This document shows, piece by piece, positions 1 to 9,247 of a stretch of DNA of 64,000 bases; position 1 is the stretch's first letter; every line of letters begins with the position of its first letter. A model generated the notes under the pieces. It worked only from the letters and a program-made list of their open reading frames with translations. It did no database searches and was not told where the DNA came from. The position numbers and the translations under genes are program-made. Source of the DNA: Runella aurantiaca (GTDB taxonomy: Bacteria > Bacteroidota > Bacteroidia > Cytophagales > Spirosomataceae); contig NZ_QPIW01000007.1 of assembly GCF_003339505.1 (NCBI RefSeq), positions 124,001-188,000 on the forward strand. Direction: 5' to 3'.

Positions 1-185
1 AGTAGGCCTCCAGCCATGGCCGCATGAAATAAAAACGGAATGTTGGTCAGTAAGCCAATGATGATTAAAAGCAAACTGAAAGCGCCCAATCCAAGCGACA
101 TCCCAGCAAAATTATTCTCAGATTTTGTCGTAATATCAAGGGTATATAGCCCCAGTGAAAATCGAAAAAGTCGTTGTAAAGACAT
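1..185 (-). CDS. N-terminal part of a membrane protein, cut by the window edge
   Basis: An open frame runs on the minus strand from an ATG at 185 to the window edge, giving 61 residues without a stop. It begins MSLQRLFRFSLGLYTLDITT and then has a strongly hydrophobic stretch (about residues 34-60, including SLLLIIIGLLTNIPF) that looks like one membrane segment and perhaps the start of another. The rest lies outside the window. I do not recognise the family. It is the next minus-strand gene downstream of the LytTR regulator that starts at 1980, with a 133-bp gap in which I see nothing else. The start is chosen because it is the first ATG of the frame; the call rests only on frame and hydrophobicity. 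Confidence 0.5.
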   Translation of the reverse strand, partial: MSLQRLFRFSLGLYTLDITTKSENNFAGMSLGLGAFSLLLIIIGLLTNIPFLFHAAMAGGL

Positions 186-318
186 ACAAGCAAGGTTGAG
201 TGTGAATGGATTAGAATAGCGACTGCGCTTTGTTAAGACAAAGATGCTGGTTGAATGAACACCCTTTCCTACCCAATTTCTCAACGGCGGGTATCAGTGT
301 ATCTTCGGCAGAAAATGG

Positions 319-1980
319 CTAGTTTTCGAGCCCCATCGCGCGCAAAAAATCAGGTTTTACCCGACGCGCAACGTCTACTTCGCTGCCATCCTGCATAAAT
401 ACGATGCCTCCGTCGCCCCTTACGTACTTGGTAACGAAGTTGAGATTTATGATGTGCGACTTATGAACCTTGAAGAAATTATCGTACTCGCCCAGTTGTT
501 GTTCAAACTCCGCCAATGAGCGCGACGCGACCATTTTCTGATGATTGAAAAAATGGACATTGGCATAACTACCCATCGCCTCTATACGTACTATGTCTGC
601 CACCGGAAAAAGCAAAACGCCTTCGAGTGTAGCGATAGGAATCTTTTTTATTTTTTCTCGCTCATCGCGCATTAGTTTGAGTAGTTTTTGGAGGTCATTA
701 TTGGCAATGGGCTGCTGTTCCAGTTCTTTTTCCAGCAACACGGCCTGTTCGGCCATCAAGCGTTCATTTTCAGTCAACCGCTGCATAGCCAGCTCCCGGG
801 CTTCTAGGTTTTCACGGCGGAGCGTATTGATACGATCCATCAACGCAAAAGTGAGCAGTGCCGTTTGGAATATTACGCCAATGTGGTAGCCGTAATAGGT
901 ATAAAAATGCTCAAAGGTAAGGACATTGAAGAGGGTACAAACGATGAGCAATATTTCGAAAATGTAAATACCCCAACCTAATAAATAAAATCGGGCAGGG
1001 CCGAATCCACGTCTGTAAAGCCACATTCCCGTTGCTAGATAGGACCCAAATATGAGCAAAATCATGATGTTAAAACCCACTTCTGCCTGTTGAATACCGA
1101 TTAGTTTGGTCAAAACAGCCGTCGTTGCCAAAACCCCGAGCCCCTGAAAAACACGATGTAGTTTAGGCAACACTTCCCGAAGATTCAGGAATTCGACCGA
1201 AAATCCGATACTTGTCAAAAGCGTACATAACCGTATCAGGCTGGAATTGACACCATTGTTCATAAAGGGCATATCACGCCAAAGAAAATCAAACAGATAA
1301 CCTTCCAAAGAAAGCAAGGTCAAGGCGGAAAAAACAACGTGCAGGGTAAAGAGAAAATAGGTTCGTTCCTTCAAGAAAAGGAACATAAAAAAACTAAAAA
1401 GCGCCGACAAAGCCAACACACCTAATACGAAGAAATTGATCGACGTTTCTCGATACATTCTTTTCATCAGCGGCCTGATGGTTCCGACCTCAATCTGAGA
1501 AATCAACCCATTCATGTCTTTGAGCCCAATGTAGAGTTTTTGGGGCTTACGGCCTAAATTCACGACGATACTATTGAGCTCAAAGTATCGGTTTTCAAAA
1601 GGTCGTAAAGCACCCGTTTCCAAAAAAAAGGTGGTATCTTCACTCACCGCATACACATCTACGTAATCAATATCTTGCGCCAACATAATGGCGTAGAGGT
1701 TTTCGTCGGTACGGTTTTTCAAATCAAACTTGAACCAGATTCGATAAGGAGAGAAACCCATATTGATGATTTTATCGGGCACCTTCGCATACCGACTGTC
1801 CGGAATATTCTCAATATCAAGATGAGAAAGTTTGTTGGTACTATCAATAAAATACCTTGCATGACCACCAATTTCAATCAATTGATGAATGTCAGTGTAG
1901 ACCACCCCAGCAGATTGTGCTTTACAACAATGGTTACATACGAACCAAATAATGGCGAGGAAATAGTGTTTATTTTTCAA
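319..1980 (-). CDS. 7TM-DISM sensor fused to a LytTR DNA-binding domain
   Basis: This 553-residue protein joins a membrane sensor directly to a DNA-binding domain. After a signal peptide (about residues 1-22) there is a periplasmic region of roughly residues 30-170 that resembles the 7TMR-DISM extracellular domain. Seven hydrophobic segments follow (about 180-390), then a charged, probably coiled-coil linker (about 390-440). The C-terminal ~100 residues form a LytTR domain, recognised by the pattern IVRIEAMGSYANVHF and the ending FFKVHKSHIINLNFV...GSEVDVARR. There is no kinase or receiver domain, so it should act as a membrane-bound one-component regulator that senses an external or membrane signal and binds DNA. 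Its target genes cannot be read from the sequence. The architecture is known in Bacteroidota. The call is firm; ligand and regulon are unknown. Confidence 0.88.
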   Translation of the reverse strand: MKNKHYFLAIIWFVCNHCCKAQSAGVVYTDIHQLIEIGGHARYFIDSTNKLSHLDIENIPDSRYAKVPDKIINMGFSPYRIWFKFDLKNRTDENLYAIMLAQDIDYVDVYAVSEDTTFFLETGALRPFENRYFELNSIVVNLGRKPQKLYIGLKDMNGLISQIEVGTIRPLMKRMYRETSINFFVLGVLALSALFSFFMFLFLKERTYFLFTLHVVFSALTLLSLEGYLFDFLWRDMPFMNNGVNSSLIRLCTLLTSIGFSVEFLNLREVLPKLHRVFQGLGVLATTAVLTKLIGIQQAEVGFNIMILLIFGSYLATGMWLYRRGFGPARFYLLGWGIYIFEILLIVCTLFNVLTFEHFYTYYGYHIGVIFQTALLTFALMDRINTLRRENLEARELAMQRLTENERLMAEQAVLLEKELEQQPIANNDLQKLLKLMRDEREKIKKIPIATLEGVLLFPVADIVRIEAMGSYANVHFFNHQKMVASRSLAEFEQQLGEYDNFFKVHKSHIINLNFVTKYVRGDGGIVFMQDGSEVDVARRVKPDFLRAMGLEN

Positions 1981-2051
1981 GCGAGCAGTAAGGTAATAAT
2001 GTGAATATCAGACTACTATTGTATTTATTAGAGCTAATTTCAACCCCAAGG

Positions 2052-2072
2052 AATTGCTATTTATTAGCAATT
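2052..2072. repeat. 8-bp inverted repeat between two minus-strand genes
   Basis: AATTGCTA (2052-2059) and TAGCAATT (2065-2072) are perfect inverted repeats around a five-base loop. They lie in the 240-bp gap upstream of the 7TM-LytTR gene and downstream of the membrane protein gene at 2221-3015. No T-run follows on the minus strand, so it may be an operator or a 3' stabilising hairpin rather than a terminator. I see nothing else in this gap. Confidence 0.4.
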
Positions 2073-2220
2073 TGTACGCTTCTTCACAACTCTGTACCGA
2101 AAATAACTGCCTGCTCAATTTAACACAACCCCCATCTTACCTACGGCCCACTTCGGTTTATTAACGGCGGTTTTCCATTCTATAGATTAAGCATTCTAAC
2201 GTGTAAATTCATTTGGATTT

Positions 2221-3015
2221 TCATTGATTCGTCAATGCTTGAATAAGTATCAATAATCCTATTGCGCCGACAGTGCCCGCCAAGGTTCTTAAATAGCGGC
2301 GTCCTTCACGTTTTCGCTCGTCACGGGTCATGTCTTTGTAAGGTTTCATATTTTGATCTATGCCCCGGCCAAAAAAGTAAAACCCGCCAGCAAGCACCCC
2401 GATTGCGAGCAAAAAAACCAGTACCGCTGCCACTCCATAACCCGAACAGGCGATATTACATGATAATACCGCTCCAAGCATCGCCAATCCTACTCCCAAT
2501 AAAAATAACAGGAAATAACCCACACGATGACCCGCGTTACCATCAGCCGTACTAGCAGAACGACGGGCCATTTTTTGGTACATTTTCTCCCGAAAAGACA
2601 GTTTGGTCTCACCTGAGGTACGGTTACTTACGGTTTCAGAGGTAGACGAAAGGCTACTGTACAATGCAGTGGTTCCTTCAGGATGGGCCGTCATGCGTCC
2701 CAGAATCCCTCCTGCAATGGTATAGGTCAAGAGGTTAAGACAAAAGAGACAAAAAAAAGTTTGTTTCTGAAACACAAACCGCGCTTGCGAAGTAATATCA
2801 ACCAAGCGAAGTGCCGCATAACGGCGGACGAAGACTTGAAGAAGAATCAAACCCGCAATCATCCCCATAAGTACCGCAGGGGTGCATCCATTGAGCATAG
2901 CACTGCCCACCATGATACCAAGAAGAACATTGGCAATTTCAATTACGATAATCAGAGGAATGGCCTGATGCGGGTGGCGAGAAGCCCAATACGAAAGCTG
3001 ATTGGTCAATTTCAT
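2221..3015 (-). CDS. multi-pass membrane protein of unknown function
   Basis: The 264-residue product has several hydrophobic segments: about residues 17-37, 46-62, 88-108, 167-187, 192-216 and 244-261. Between the third and fourth lies a polar loop of about 60 residues, rich in Ser, Thr and charged residues, ending in KMYQKMARR. A short cysteine motif (FFCLFCLNLL) lies in the third segment. I do not recognise the family and find no catalytic motif. The gene probably has its own promoter (TACTTTTG box at 3050-3057 on the minus strand). It is separated by 219 bp from the receptor gene behind it and by 240 bp from the LytTR gene ahead. Membrane location is clear; function is not. Confidence 0.7.
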   Translation of the reverse strand: MKLTNQLSYWASRHPHQAIPLIIVIEIANVLLGIMVGSAMLNGCTPAVLMGMIAGLILLQVFVRRYAALRLVDITSQARFVFQKQTFFCLFCLNLLTYTIAGGILGRMTAHPEGTTALYSSLSSTSETVSNRTSGETKLSFREKMYQKMARRSASTADGNAGHRVGYFLLFLLGVGLAMLGAVLSCNIACSGYGVAAVLVFLLAIGVLAGGFYFFGRGIDQNMKPYKDMTRDERKREGRRYLRTLAGTVGAIGLLILIQALTNQ

Positions 3016-3049
3016 CCTAAAAATGAGGTTATGGGAGATGCAGTTTTAC

Positions 3050-3082
3050 CAAAAGTACAAAACTACCCCCCATTTCCCCAAA
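3050..3082 (-). promoter_or_regulatory. Bacteroidota-type promoter for the membrane protein gene at 2221-3015
   Basis: On the minus strand TTTG (3079-3082) is followed after 21 bases by TACTTTTG (3050-3057), matching the known Bacteroidota pattern TTTG-N19ish-TAnnTTTG. Transcription would start near 3043, leaving a leader of about 28 bases before the ATG at 3015. Confidence 0.5.
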
Positions 3083-3089
3083 CCGTTAA

Positions 3090-3114
3090 ATCATAAAATC
3101 CATCGTTTTATGAT
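3090..3114. repeat. 9-bp inverted repeat downstream of the TonB-dependent receptor
   Basis: ATCATAAAA (3090-3098) and TTTTATGAT (3106-3114) pair perfectly around a seven-base loop. A second, more distant pair, GGCAAGGA (3133-3140) and TCCTTGCC (3189-3196), lies between this and the receptor stop codon. Together they could fold the 3' end of the receptor transcript. There is no T-run on the exit side, so a classical intrinsic terminator is not supported. Confidence 0.35.
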
Positions 3115-3234
3115 AAAAAAGACCATTAATTTGGCAAGGACATCGTTTCTCTACGCTGTGCGGTTGGCAAGCGTTTAAAAAACCAATATCCTTGCCCTAA
3201 TTCAACATAACTTTTTCAAACGTCAGGTCAAAAC

Positions 3235-5967
3235 TTAAAATCCTTCAAACGTCCAACCAAGATACACAATACGTCCAATGGAAGCCGCTCCGTACACTTG
3301 CACGGCATTGGCATTCAGCAAATTAGTACCCCCAATTTTTAAATTGCTTTTTAGTTTTGGCAAACGATAATTTACCTGCGCATCTACCGTTCCGAAGGCA
3401 TCAATGTAGCCTTCATCGATGGGCATAAAATACGTATAACCACTGATGTGGCGATAATTGACGGCGTAAGTCACATTTTTGAATGGCTCTCCATTGAGTC
3501 CCACATTCACTTTATGCGTTGGTGTATTAAAGCCCAAAATCAAACCGGGCACATCGTCTTCATTGATATGCGACCATGTATAATTGGCATTTAGATTGAG
3601 TTTTTTATTCCAAAAATACTCAACACTTCCCATCAGACCCTGCGTGCGCACTTGGCGGTCGGCATTGGCCCAGGTTTGAATCAAACGGCCTCGGGTACGG
3701 TCGGTGGTGGGTTTGGCAAAATCGCCGCTGGCGCTTGGCAGCGGTGCGCCCGTGGGCACTAAGCCATCTTCACGACCATAAAACCGAAGTGTACCAATAA
3801 AGTCATTGTACCACGACCGATAATAACTCAAATCAACGTATAACCCTTTGATAAGCTGTGCTTTATAGCCAATTTCCCACGTATTGACCTGCTCAGGAGT
3901 AATTTTTTTGATGGTAACGGGTTTTAAGAAATCAGGATTTGCCTGTCCATTTGGCAATGCTGAAACGGCATTTAGTCCTTGGTAGCCATTTTCCACATTT
4001 CCAGCCACCAACAGCGTTCCAAAATCAAGGTAGATAAATTGATCTAACTGCGCGGGCTGACGGTAAGCCTGCGCGTAGTTTACCCGAAAATTATGTTGGC
4101 GATTTTCTCCCAACGATACCACCGCTGAAATACGGGGAGAAAAACGACTGCCAAAATTACGGAAACGGTCAAAACGGCCTGCCGCCGCCAGTTTCAAGCG
4201 ATTCTCCCATACGGCATACCGAAGTTGCCCATACGCCCCTCCATCCCAATTGACAATGCGCTCGCGACGTTGAATATCGTTGGTATTGGCAGAAATGGGC
4301 GAATTAGGCCCGTCAGAAAACAGCGTTCCTGCTGATTGCAGCAAATGCGTCCGGTACGAGGCCCCCGCTATGACATTGAGCTTGTTTATAGTCCATTCGC
4401 GCTGGGCGCTTATATCCCAAAAACGGGCCGTATTGGCAAAAGCTGCCCCCCGTACCGTTTTGGTCCCGTTTACGTCTATCAAACCTACACCGCTAACAAT
4501 CTGCTCACGAAGCTGATTAAAATGAGGACTTCCTACTGGCAATTGTACCCCCGCCGCCAACTGCGACGCCAATGCTTGCGCGGCTTCGATGCTCTGTCCA
4601 CCAGCAATGGCCTGCGGTAATGTATAAGCCGATGGAATACCGCCGTTTGGATTGGCGGCAAATACGTTCGGAACCGACACTCCCGCTGCAAGCCCGTTGG
4701 TACGAGCCGCCGTAAATACCTGATTCCAAAGCGCATAGTAATTAGATGCAAAGGTAGGGTAGCGGCTTCCGTTGGCTTGGGTTCCTGAAGCCATGGGAGC
4801 ATTGAGAAGACCGCCCGCGAGGGAGTTTAAATCGTAGGCTTTGCCGCCGTAATCAAAAACGGTATACGCTCTTATAAACCATTTATCGGATTTTAGCTCC
4901 ATCCGATGCACATCGTACTTCATTCCGCGCTGTGCGTACCGACTTGTACTTTGAAAAATACCATTACTGACCGCCAATTTATATTCATACACCGCCCGAA
5001 CTTTGGCGTTGATTTGCCAATGGAGCGAAGGATTAATCCGAAAGTTTCCTGCTTTGTAGTTACCGTTATTAAATAATTTAAACGGGTTTCCTGGCGATTC
5101 TGACCAATTGGCCATTGCTGCTTCGGAGTAGCCTTGGGTATAAATGCGGTAAGCGGCATTGTTGTTGAGCGCAGTCAAAGCAGGGTTACTGACGGTGGTC
5201 CCTACGTCACCGTACCGATTCACGGCATTCCACCCGGCGGGGTTTCCTGTCGCATTATTGACTGGGTCTGAGCCTGCCAAGCCCCCCGAAGTAACGCGTT
5301 TGATGGCGGCATCATTGGATGATAAAAATTCGTCGGCCTCAAAATAATTGGCGTTGAATTTTAGGGCCACTTTATTCCCCAACACTTTAGCGTAGCGAAT
5401 TTGTCCATCAATCATCGAACGGTTCCCGCCGCGCAGTGAAGCCGAAAGTCCTTGATATTTAAAAGGGTCTTTGGAATGCATCAGCAACACCCCGTTGAAG
5501 GCATTGGAGCCATAAAGCGCCGAGTTGGCTCCAAACACAATATCTGCACTTTCTAGGTCTAGCTCCCCAATTCCTACCCAGTTTCCGTAATACAACGACG
5601 CCGTGGGAGAGGTTACGTCAACGTAATCGGCCAGCTGAATCACGCGTTCGGCCTTTGAACTGTTAAAACCCCGCGTACTGAAGCTGGTAATCAACCAACT
5701 TGACTGACTCACATCGACACCTTTGAGCCGCGATAAGGATGAAATAAACTCAGAAGAAGGTTGTTTTTGCAGCTGCGTGCCTAAAATACGCTCAACCGTG
5801 ACGGGTGTTTCCATGATGGGCTCGGCAGTACGTGAAGCTGAAACAATGACTTCATTGAGGTACAATGTGTCTAATTCAAGCGATTTTTTGGGTGAAGAGA
5901 TTTGTGAAAATGAAAATTCAGTAATTGTTAAAATAAGTAAAATAGGACTAAAATAACGATTTGTCAT
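3235..5967 (-). CDS. TonB-dependent outer membrane receptor
   Basis: This is a full TonB-dependent receptor of about 910 residues: a signal peptide, a plug domain and a 22-strand-type barrel. After cleavage the mature protein begins near a typical plug start, LDTLYLNEVIVSASR, which also looks like a TonB box region. The plug includes GVDVSQSSWLITSFSTRGFN and ADIVFGANSALYGSNAFNGV. The barrel ends in an aromatic residue (FEGF), as expected for outer-membrane insertion. There is no carboxypeptidase-like N-terminal extension and no SusD partner next door, so it is not a standard SusC-type glycan system; siderophore, metal or cofactor uptake is equally possible. The frame opens at 6030, but I choose the ATG at 5967: it gives a normal signal peptide (MTNRYFSPILLILTITEFSFS), and a promoter box lies inside the longer version. 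Confidence 0.9.
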   Translation of the reverse strand: MTNRYFSPILLILTITEFSFSQISSPKKSLELDTLYLNEVIVSASRTAEPIMETPVTVERILGTQLQKQPSSEFISSLSRLKGVDVSQSSWLITSFSTRGFNSSKAERVIQLADYVDVTSPTASLYYGNWVGIGELDLESADIVFGANSALYGSNAFNGVLLMHSKDPFKYQGLSASLRGGNRSMIDGQIRYAKVLGNKVALKFNANYFEADEFLSSNDAAIKRVTSGGLAGSDPVNNATGNPAGWNAVNRYGDVGTTVSNPALTALNNNAAYRIYTQGYSEAAMANWSESPGNPFKLFNNGNYKAGNFRINPSLHWQINAKVRAVYEYKLAVSNGIFQSTSRYAQRGMKYDVHRMELKSDKWFIRAYTVFDYGGKAYDLNSLAGGLLNAPMASGTQANGSRYPTFASNYYALWNQVFTAARTNGLAAGVSVPNVFAANPNGGIPSAYTLPQAIAGGQSIEAAQALASQLAAGVQLPVGSPHFNQLREQIVSGVGLIDVNGTKTVRGAAFANTARFWDISAQREWTINKLNVIAGASYRTHLLQSAGTLFSDGPNSPISANTNDIQRRERIVNWDGGAYGQLRYAVWENRLKLAAAGRFDRFRNFGSRFSPRISAVVSLGENRQHNFRVNYAQAYRQPAQLDQFIYLDFGTLLVAGNVENGYQGLNAVSALPNGQANPDFLKPVTIKKITPEQVNTWEIGYKAQLIKGLYVDLSYYRSWYNDFIGTLRFYGREDGLVPTGAPLPSASGDFAKPTTDRTRGRLIQTWANADRQVRTQGLMGSVEYFWNKKLNLNANYTWSHINEDDVPGLILGFNTPTHKVNVGLNGEPFKNVTYAVNYRHISGYTYFMPIDEGYIDAFGTVDAQVNYRLPKLKSNLKIGGTNLLNANAVQVYGAASIGRIVYLGWTFEGF

Positions 5968-5994
5968 CTCTTTTTGAATGGGTTTGTTTGGCTG

Positions 5995-6023
5995 CAAACT
6001 TAGATAGAAAGAATTACTTTCAA
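5995..6023 (-). promoter_or_regulatory. promoter of the TonB-dependent receptor gene
   Basis: On the minus strand TTG (6021-6023), an 18-base spacer and TAAGTTTG (5995-6002) fit the Bacteroidota promoter pattern. The start of transcription would fall near 5988, about 20 bases before the ATG at 5967. Because this box lies downstream of the first ATG of the frame (6030), it argues that the upstream ATG is not used. Confidence 0.5.
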
Positions 6024-6030
6024 TAAACAT

Positions 6031-6277
6031 CCCGATAGCTTAGGCAATATTTAACCAATAAGTATATAAATTCATATACCTTTAAATTCCTACATCTCTC
6101 CCATTAAGAATGTTTCCATCCTGTTTTGCGCACTATCATATCCATTTTAAAAAAATTTATATACTCTTACGATATTTTACAGCTAAAGTGTTGCATATCT
6201 GATTATTTATATAAACTTTTGTAAAACCTTTTGGTATATTTATATATCACTTTACCCTATTTGAAAAATATATTATC
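6031..6277. other. AT-rich divergent intergenic region
   Basis: This stretch between the divergent receptor and T9SS protein genes is very AT-rich and repeats the word TATATAAA or its complement several times (near 6060, 6165, 6207 and 6240). I see no open frame with coding character and no exact TAnnTTTG box facing the plus strand. It presumably holds the plus-strand promoter and may bind regulators. Confidence 0.4.
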
Positions 6278-6379
6278 ATGAAAAACCTAACGAACTCGCT
6301 TCCGTTAAGCACAATTTCTGTGCATTTTCGAAGAACAAAAACGCCATTTTACACTAATAGACCTTTCACAATATGCTGA
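6278..6379 (+). CDS. possible 33-residue leader ORF overlapping the next start
   Basis: An ATG at 6278 opens a 33-codon frame (MKNLTNSLPLSTISVHFRRT and on) whose TGA at 6377-6379 overlaps the start of the large T9SS protein gene at 6373 by seven bases. Such an arrangement permits translational coupling. The peptide has no recognised domain. A short hairpin, GCACA-N5-TGTGC, lies inside it. It may be a regulatory leader peptide or chance. Confidence 0.25.
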   Translation: MKNLTNSLPLSTISVHFRRTKTPFYTNRPFTIC

Positions 6380-9093
6380 AAGGGATATTTTTTATCCCCT
6401 ATTTTTTTCTTCTGAGTACCTCTTTCTTAATTGCCCAACCTAAAAAGTGGGCAGCTAACTGGTATTTTGGGTACAATGCTGGAATCAGCTTTAGCAATGG
6501 CGCACCACAGCCATTATCAGGGGGAGTTATAAGCACGTGGGAAGGCTGCGCAAATATCAGCGACAACGAAGGAAATTTGTTGTTTTATACCGATGGAAGC
6601 ACAATCCGGAACAAAAAACACCTGGTCATGCCTGGAGCCGTAGATTTGGGGGGGCACAGTTCCACTACCCAATCGTCGACTATCGTTCCGCTGCCCGAAG
6701 AGAACAACATTTACTATGTTTTTTCGATTGATTTTTCGGGAGGCGAGAAAACATTGCAATATGCTATTGTAGATATGCAATTAAATGAAGGATTAGGAGG
6801 CCTTGTTTCTAAAAACAATGTCCTCTTAACCAACTCATCAGAAGGATTGACGGTTATTAAACATTGTAATTCTATAGATTATTGGATTTTAGCAAATGAA
6901 CTGGGTACCAATTCATTCAAAGCATTTAAATTGACAAATGAAGGCCTGAATCGTAAATTCGTTGAAAGTAAAATTGGTGCCCGAAAAGGCCCAGCGGGGC
7001 ATTTAAAAGCTTCTCCCAATGGCCAAAAAATCGCCGTTGCACTGTTCAGTGATTCGTTTGAACTCTTTGATTTTAACCCAAATACGGGCGTCTTATCAAA
7101 TCCAATGCTGATACGTCATCCTGAATTTCACCCCACGTATGGGTTGGAGTTTTCGGCCGACAACCGCTATCTCTACATGGCGGGAACCCTTGTGGATGGA
7201 AAACAAATCTATCAGTTTGACCTCACGGCTGGTTCGGCTTCGGCTGTACTGCAATCAAAGACATCAATCGGAAAAATCGCGGATTCCTACTTCGGCGCGT
7301 TACAACTGGGGCCTGACAATAAAATTTATGTAGCCATCAACGGACACAATCATCTGGCTGTCATCAACAATCCAAACCTCAAAGGCACGGAGTGCGGATT
7401 TGTCAGAGATGGGGTTAGTTTAGGTGGCAAAAAAAGCGGAATTGGCCTTCCTAATTTCATTTCTGCGCCTTTCAATGTTCAACCAAGAGTTTTTATATCC
7501 CGAACTATAGGAAAAACTTGCAAGGATATTACTTTGAAGGCCGACATCGCTCCCAACGTCGGCAATTGGCATTATCAGTGGTTTTTGGATGGAAAACCAA
7601 TCCAAAAAGCTACCCAAACCAGCCTTGCACTAACTCAATATGGTAGCTATCAGGTCATTATAAATGAAATAGGCAGTTGCCACAACGATACTATCAGCTC
7701 CGAGGAACTTGATGTTGAATTTTTAAATGCAAATCCTGAATTTACCATCGCCAATTGCAACAACGTATTGCTGAAAGCCAACGCCAATGCACCATTTCAA
7801 TGGGTAGGCAATGATATTCCAAGTGAACAGGAATCGCAAGATACATTGACGATTGCAGGCTATGGCGTTCAAACCTATCGGTTGAAAATGTTTTATTCAG
7901 ATAACACTTCTTGTTTTGTTCAGAAAGAACTTCGTGTCGTATTTCCGCCTACGCAATCCTACAAACTTGAAAAAAACTCGCTTGTCTCCTGCGACACCGT
8001 GACACTTAATGCCCCCATCAGCCCAAATTGGGATACATACCGGTGGAAACTCCTCGACAATTCGACCGTCAGTGCCCACAAAATAACCGTACGCCAAAGC
8101 GGGCAATACATTGTTTTCGTAGAAAACAAGCAAACGCAGTGCGTGACCAAAGACACCGTCAATGTTATTATTCACCAATCACCCACCATAAAAAACAATG
8201 AAAGTTTTTGCCTTTCGGCGGCCACATTGGAACTTCAGGCAGGGGCAAACGACGAAAGTCTGATGTATGATTGGGCTCCCAATCCCTCCAAAAACGCATC
8301 ATTGGTCGTTGATAAAGCAGGTAGCTATCATGTTAGGGTTACCACTCCCCAAGGCTGTAGCTCGTCGCGCTCCATCAATGTTGTCGAATTGCAAAAAGTA
8401 ACCTTGGGCAGCAACATCACCCTTTGCGAAGGCGACCCCATCGAATTATCACCCACCATCACCAATGCCCCAAACCCCGTCTCCTACCGCTGGTCCTCGG
8501 GGGAAAATGCCCGAACGATTAAACCCACTAAGTCAGGCACATACACCTTAACTACAAGGCAATCGGTATGCGAAACCGTTGATTCTGTCAAGGTTATTAT
8601 CCATCCTTTACCCCAAATAAAAGCAAATGAAACCGTATGTTTGGACAAGGAAATTGAAGCGGGTGGACTTGACAAAGATTTAACCTATCACTGGCTACAT
8701 TCGGCAGAAACTACGCCTGTAATTACCATTTCGGCATTGGGAGTTTACAAGGTAAAAATAACAAATTCACTGGGTTGCACCGCTACCCGAACCATCAGCA
8801 TCAACGCCTATTGCCCTCCGCACGTCTATGCTCCCGATGCCTTCACTCCCAACGGAGACGGCATCAATGATGTTTTCTCCCTGTTTGTTGCCAGCGGTCA
8901 ACCCGTTTGCTTGGACATCTATAACCGATGGGGTCAACTTATCAAAAGAAATGAAAACGAAAGCCCGGGCTGGGATGGGCAAGTAGATGGCACACTTTCG
9001 CCAGAAGGTTCCTATCCTTATGTATTTCGTTACAAGATTCGCAACGACAATTCGATTCATGAATACCGAGGGGTGGTCATTCTTCAACGATAA
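6373..9093 (+). CDS. large secreted protein with T9SS type B sorting domain (CHU_C-like)
   Basis: A signal peptide (about residues 1-21, ending SFLIAQ) is followed by a region starting KKWAANWYFGYNAGISF. This is a start seen in many Bacteroidota surface proteins, and the region (to about residue 365) probably forms a beta-propeller: repeated strands such as GHLKASPNGQKIAVALFSD, YGLEFSADNRYLYMAGT and GALQLGPDNKIYVAI. Several Ig/PKD-like modules come next (about residues 370-810), with repeated motifs of the kind SGTYTLTT and AGSYHVRV. The last ~90 residues hold the type B sorting domain: APDAFTPNGDGINDVFSLF, IYNRWGQLIKR and GWDG. The protein should cross the outer membrane through T9SS and be attached to or released from the surface. 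The cargo function, such as adhesion or polymer binding, is inferred only from architecture. Confidence 0.9.
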   Translation: MLKGIFFIPYFFLLSTSFLIAQPKKWAANWYFGYNAGISFSNGAPQPLSGGVISTWEGCANISDNEGNLLFYTDGSTIRNKKHLVMPGAVDLGGHSSTTQSSTIVPLPEENNIYYVFSIDFSGGEKTLQYAIVDMQLNEGLGGLVSKNNVLLTNSSEGLTVIKHCNSIDYWILANELGTNSFKAFKLTNEGLNRKFVESKIGARKGPAGHLKASPNGQKIAVALFSDSFELFDFNPNTGVLSNPMLIRHPEFHPTYGLEFSADNRYLYMAGTLVDGKQIYQFDLTAGSASAVLQSKTSIGKIADSYFGALQLGPDNKIYVAINGHNHLAVINNPNLKGTECGFVRDGVSLGGKKSGIGLPNFISAPFNVQPRVFISRTIGKTCKDITLKADIAPNVGNWHYQWFLDGKPIQKATQTSLALTQYGSYQVIINEIGSCHNDTISSEELDVEFLNANPEFTIANCNNVLLKANANAPFQWVGNDIPSEQESQDTLTIAGYGVQTYRLKMFYSDNTSCFVQKELRVVFPPTQSYKLEKNSLVSCDTVTLNAPISPNWDTYRWKLLDNSTVSAHKITVRQSGQYIVFVENKQTQCVTKDTVNVIIHQSPTIKNNESFCLSAATLELQAGANDESLMYDWAPNPSKNASLVVDKAGSYHVRVTTPQGCSSSRSINVVELQKVTLGSNITLCEGDPIELSPTITNAPNPVSYRWSSGENARTIKPTKSGTYTLTTRQSVCETVDSVKVIIHPLPQIKANETVCLDKEIEAGGLDKDLTYHWLHSAETTPVITISALGVYKVKITNSLGCTATRTISINAYCPPHVYAPDAFTPNGDGINDVFSLFVASGQPVCLDIYNRWGQLIKRNENESPGWDGQVDGTLSPEGSYPYVFRYKIRNDNSIHEYRGVVILQR

Positions 9094-9172
9094 ATACAAG
9101 GTAATATGTAGCGCACAAAAACCCTTCTCTTTCATTTTGATAACTTTCTCCGCATTGTGTTTTTAGATTCTT

Positions 9173-9180
9173 TACTTTTG
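9173..9180 (+). promoter_or_regulatory. -7 box upstream of the anchored hypothetical protein gene
   Basis: TACTTTTG matches the TAnnTTTG consensus exactly. A TTG at 9155-9157 is only 15 bases upstream, so the -33 element is weak. The leader to the ATG at 9248 or 9263 would be about 60-75 bases. Confidence 0.35.
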
Positions 9181-9247
9181 TAATTAAACAAACACAAAAC
9201 GTTTGGCTACTGAGTGACGACAGTTTCACTGATTTCATTCAATAGAT

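Noticed and set aside
5968-6030. Upstream 21-codon extension of the TonB-dependent receptor
   Set aside because: A promoter box lies inside it and the inner ATG gives a normal signal peptide.
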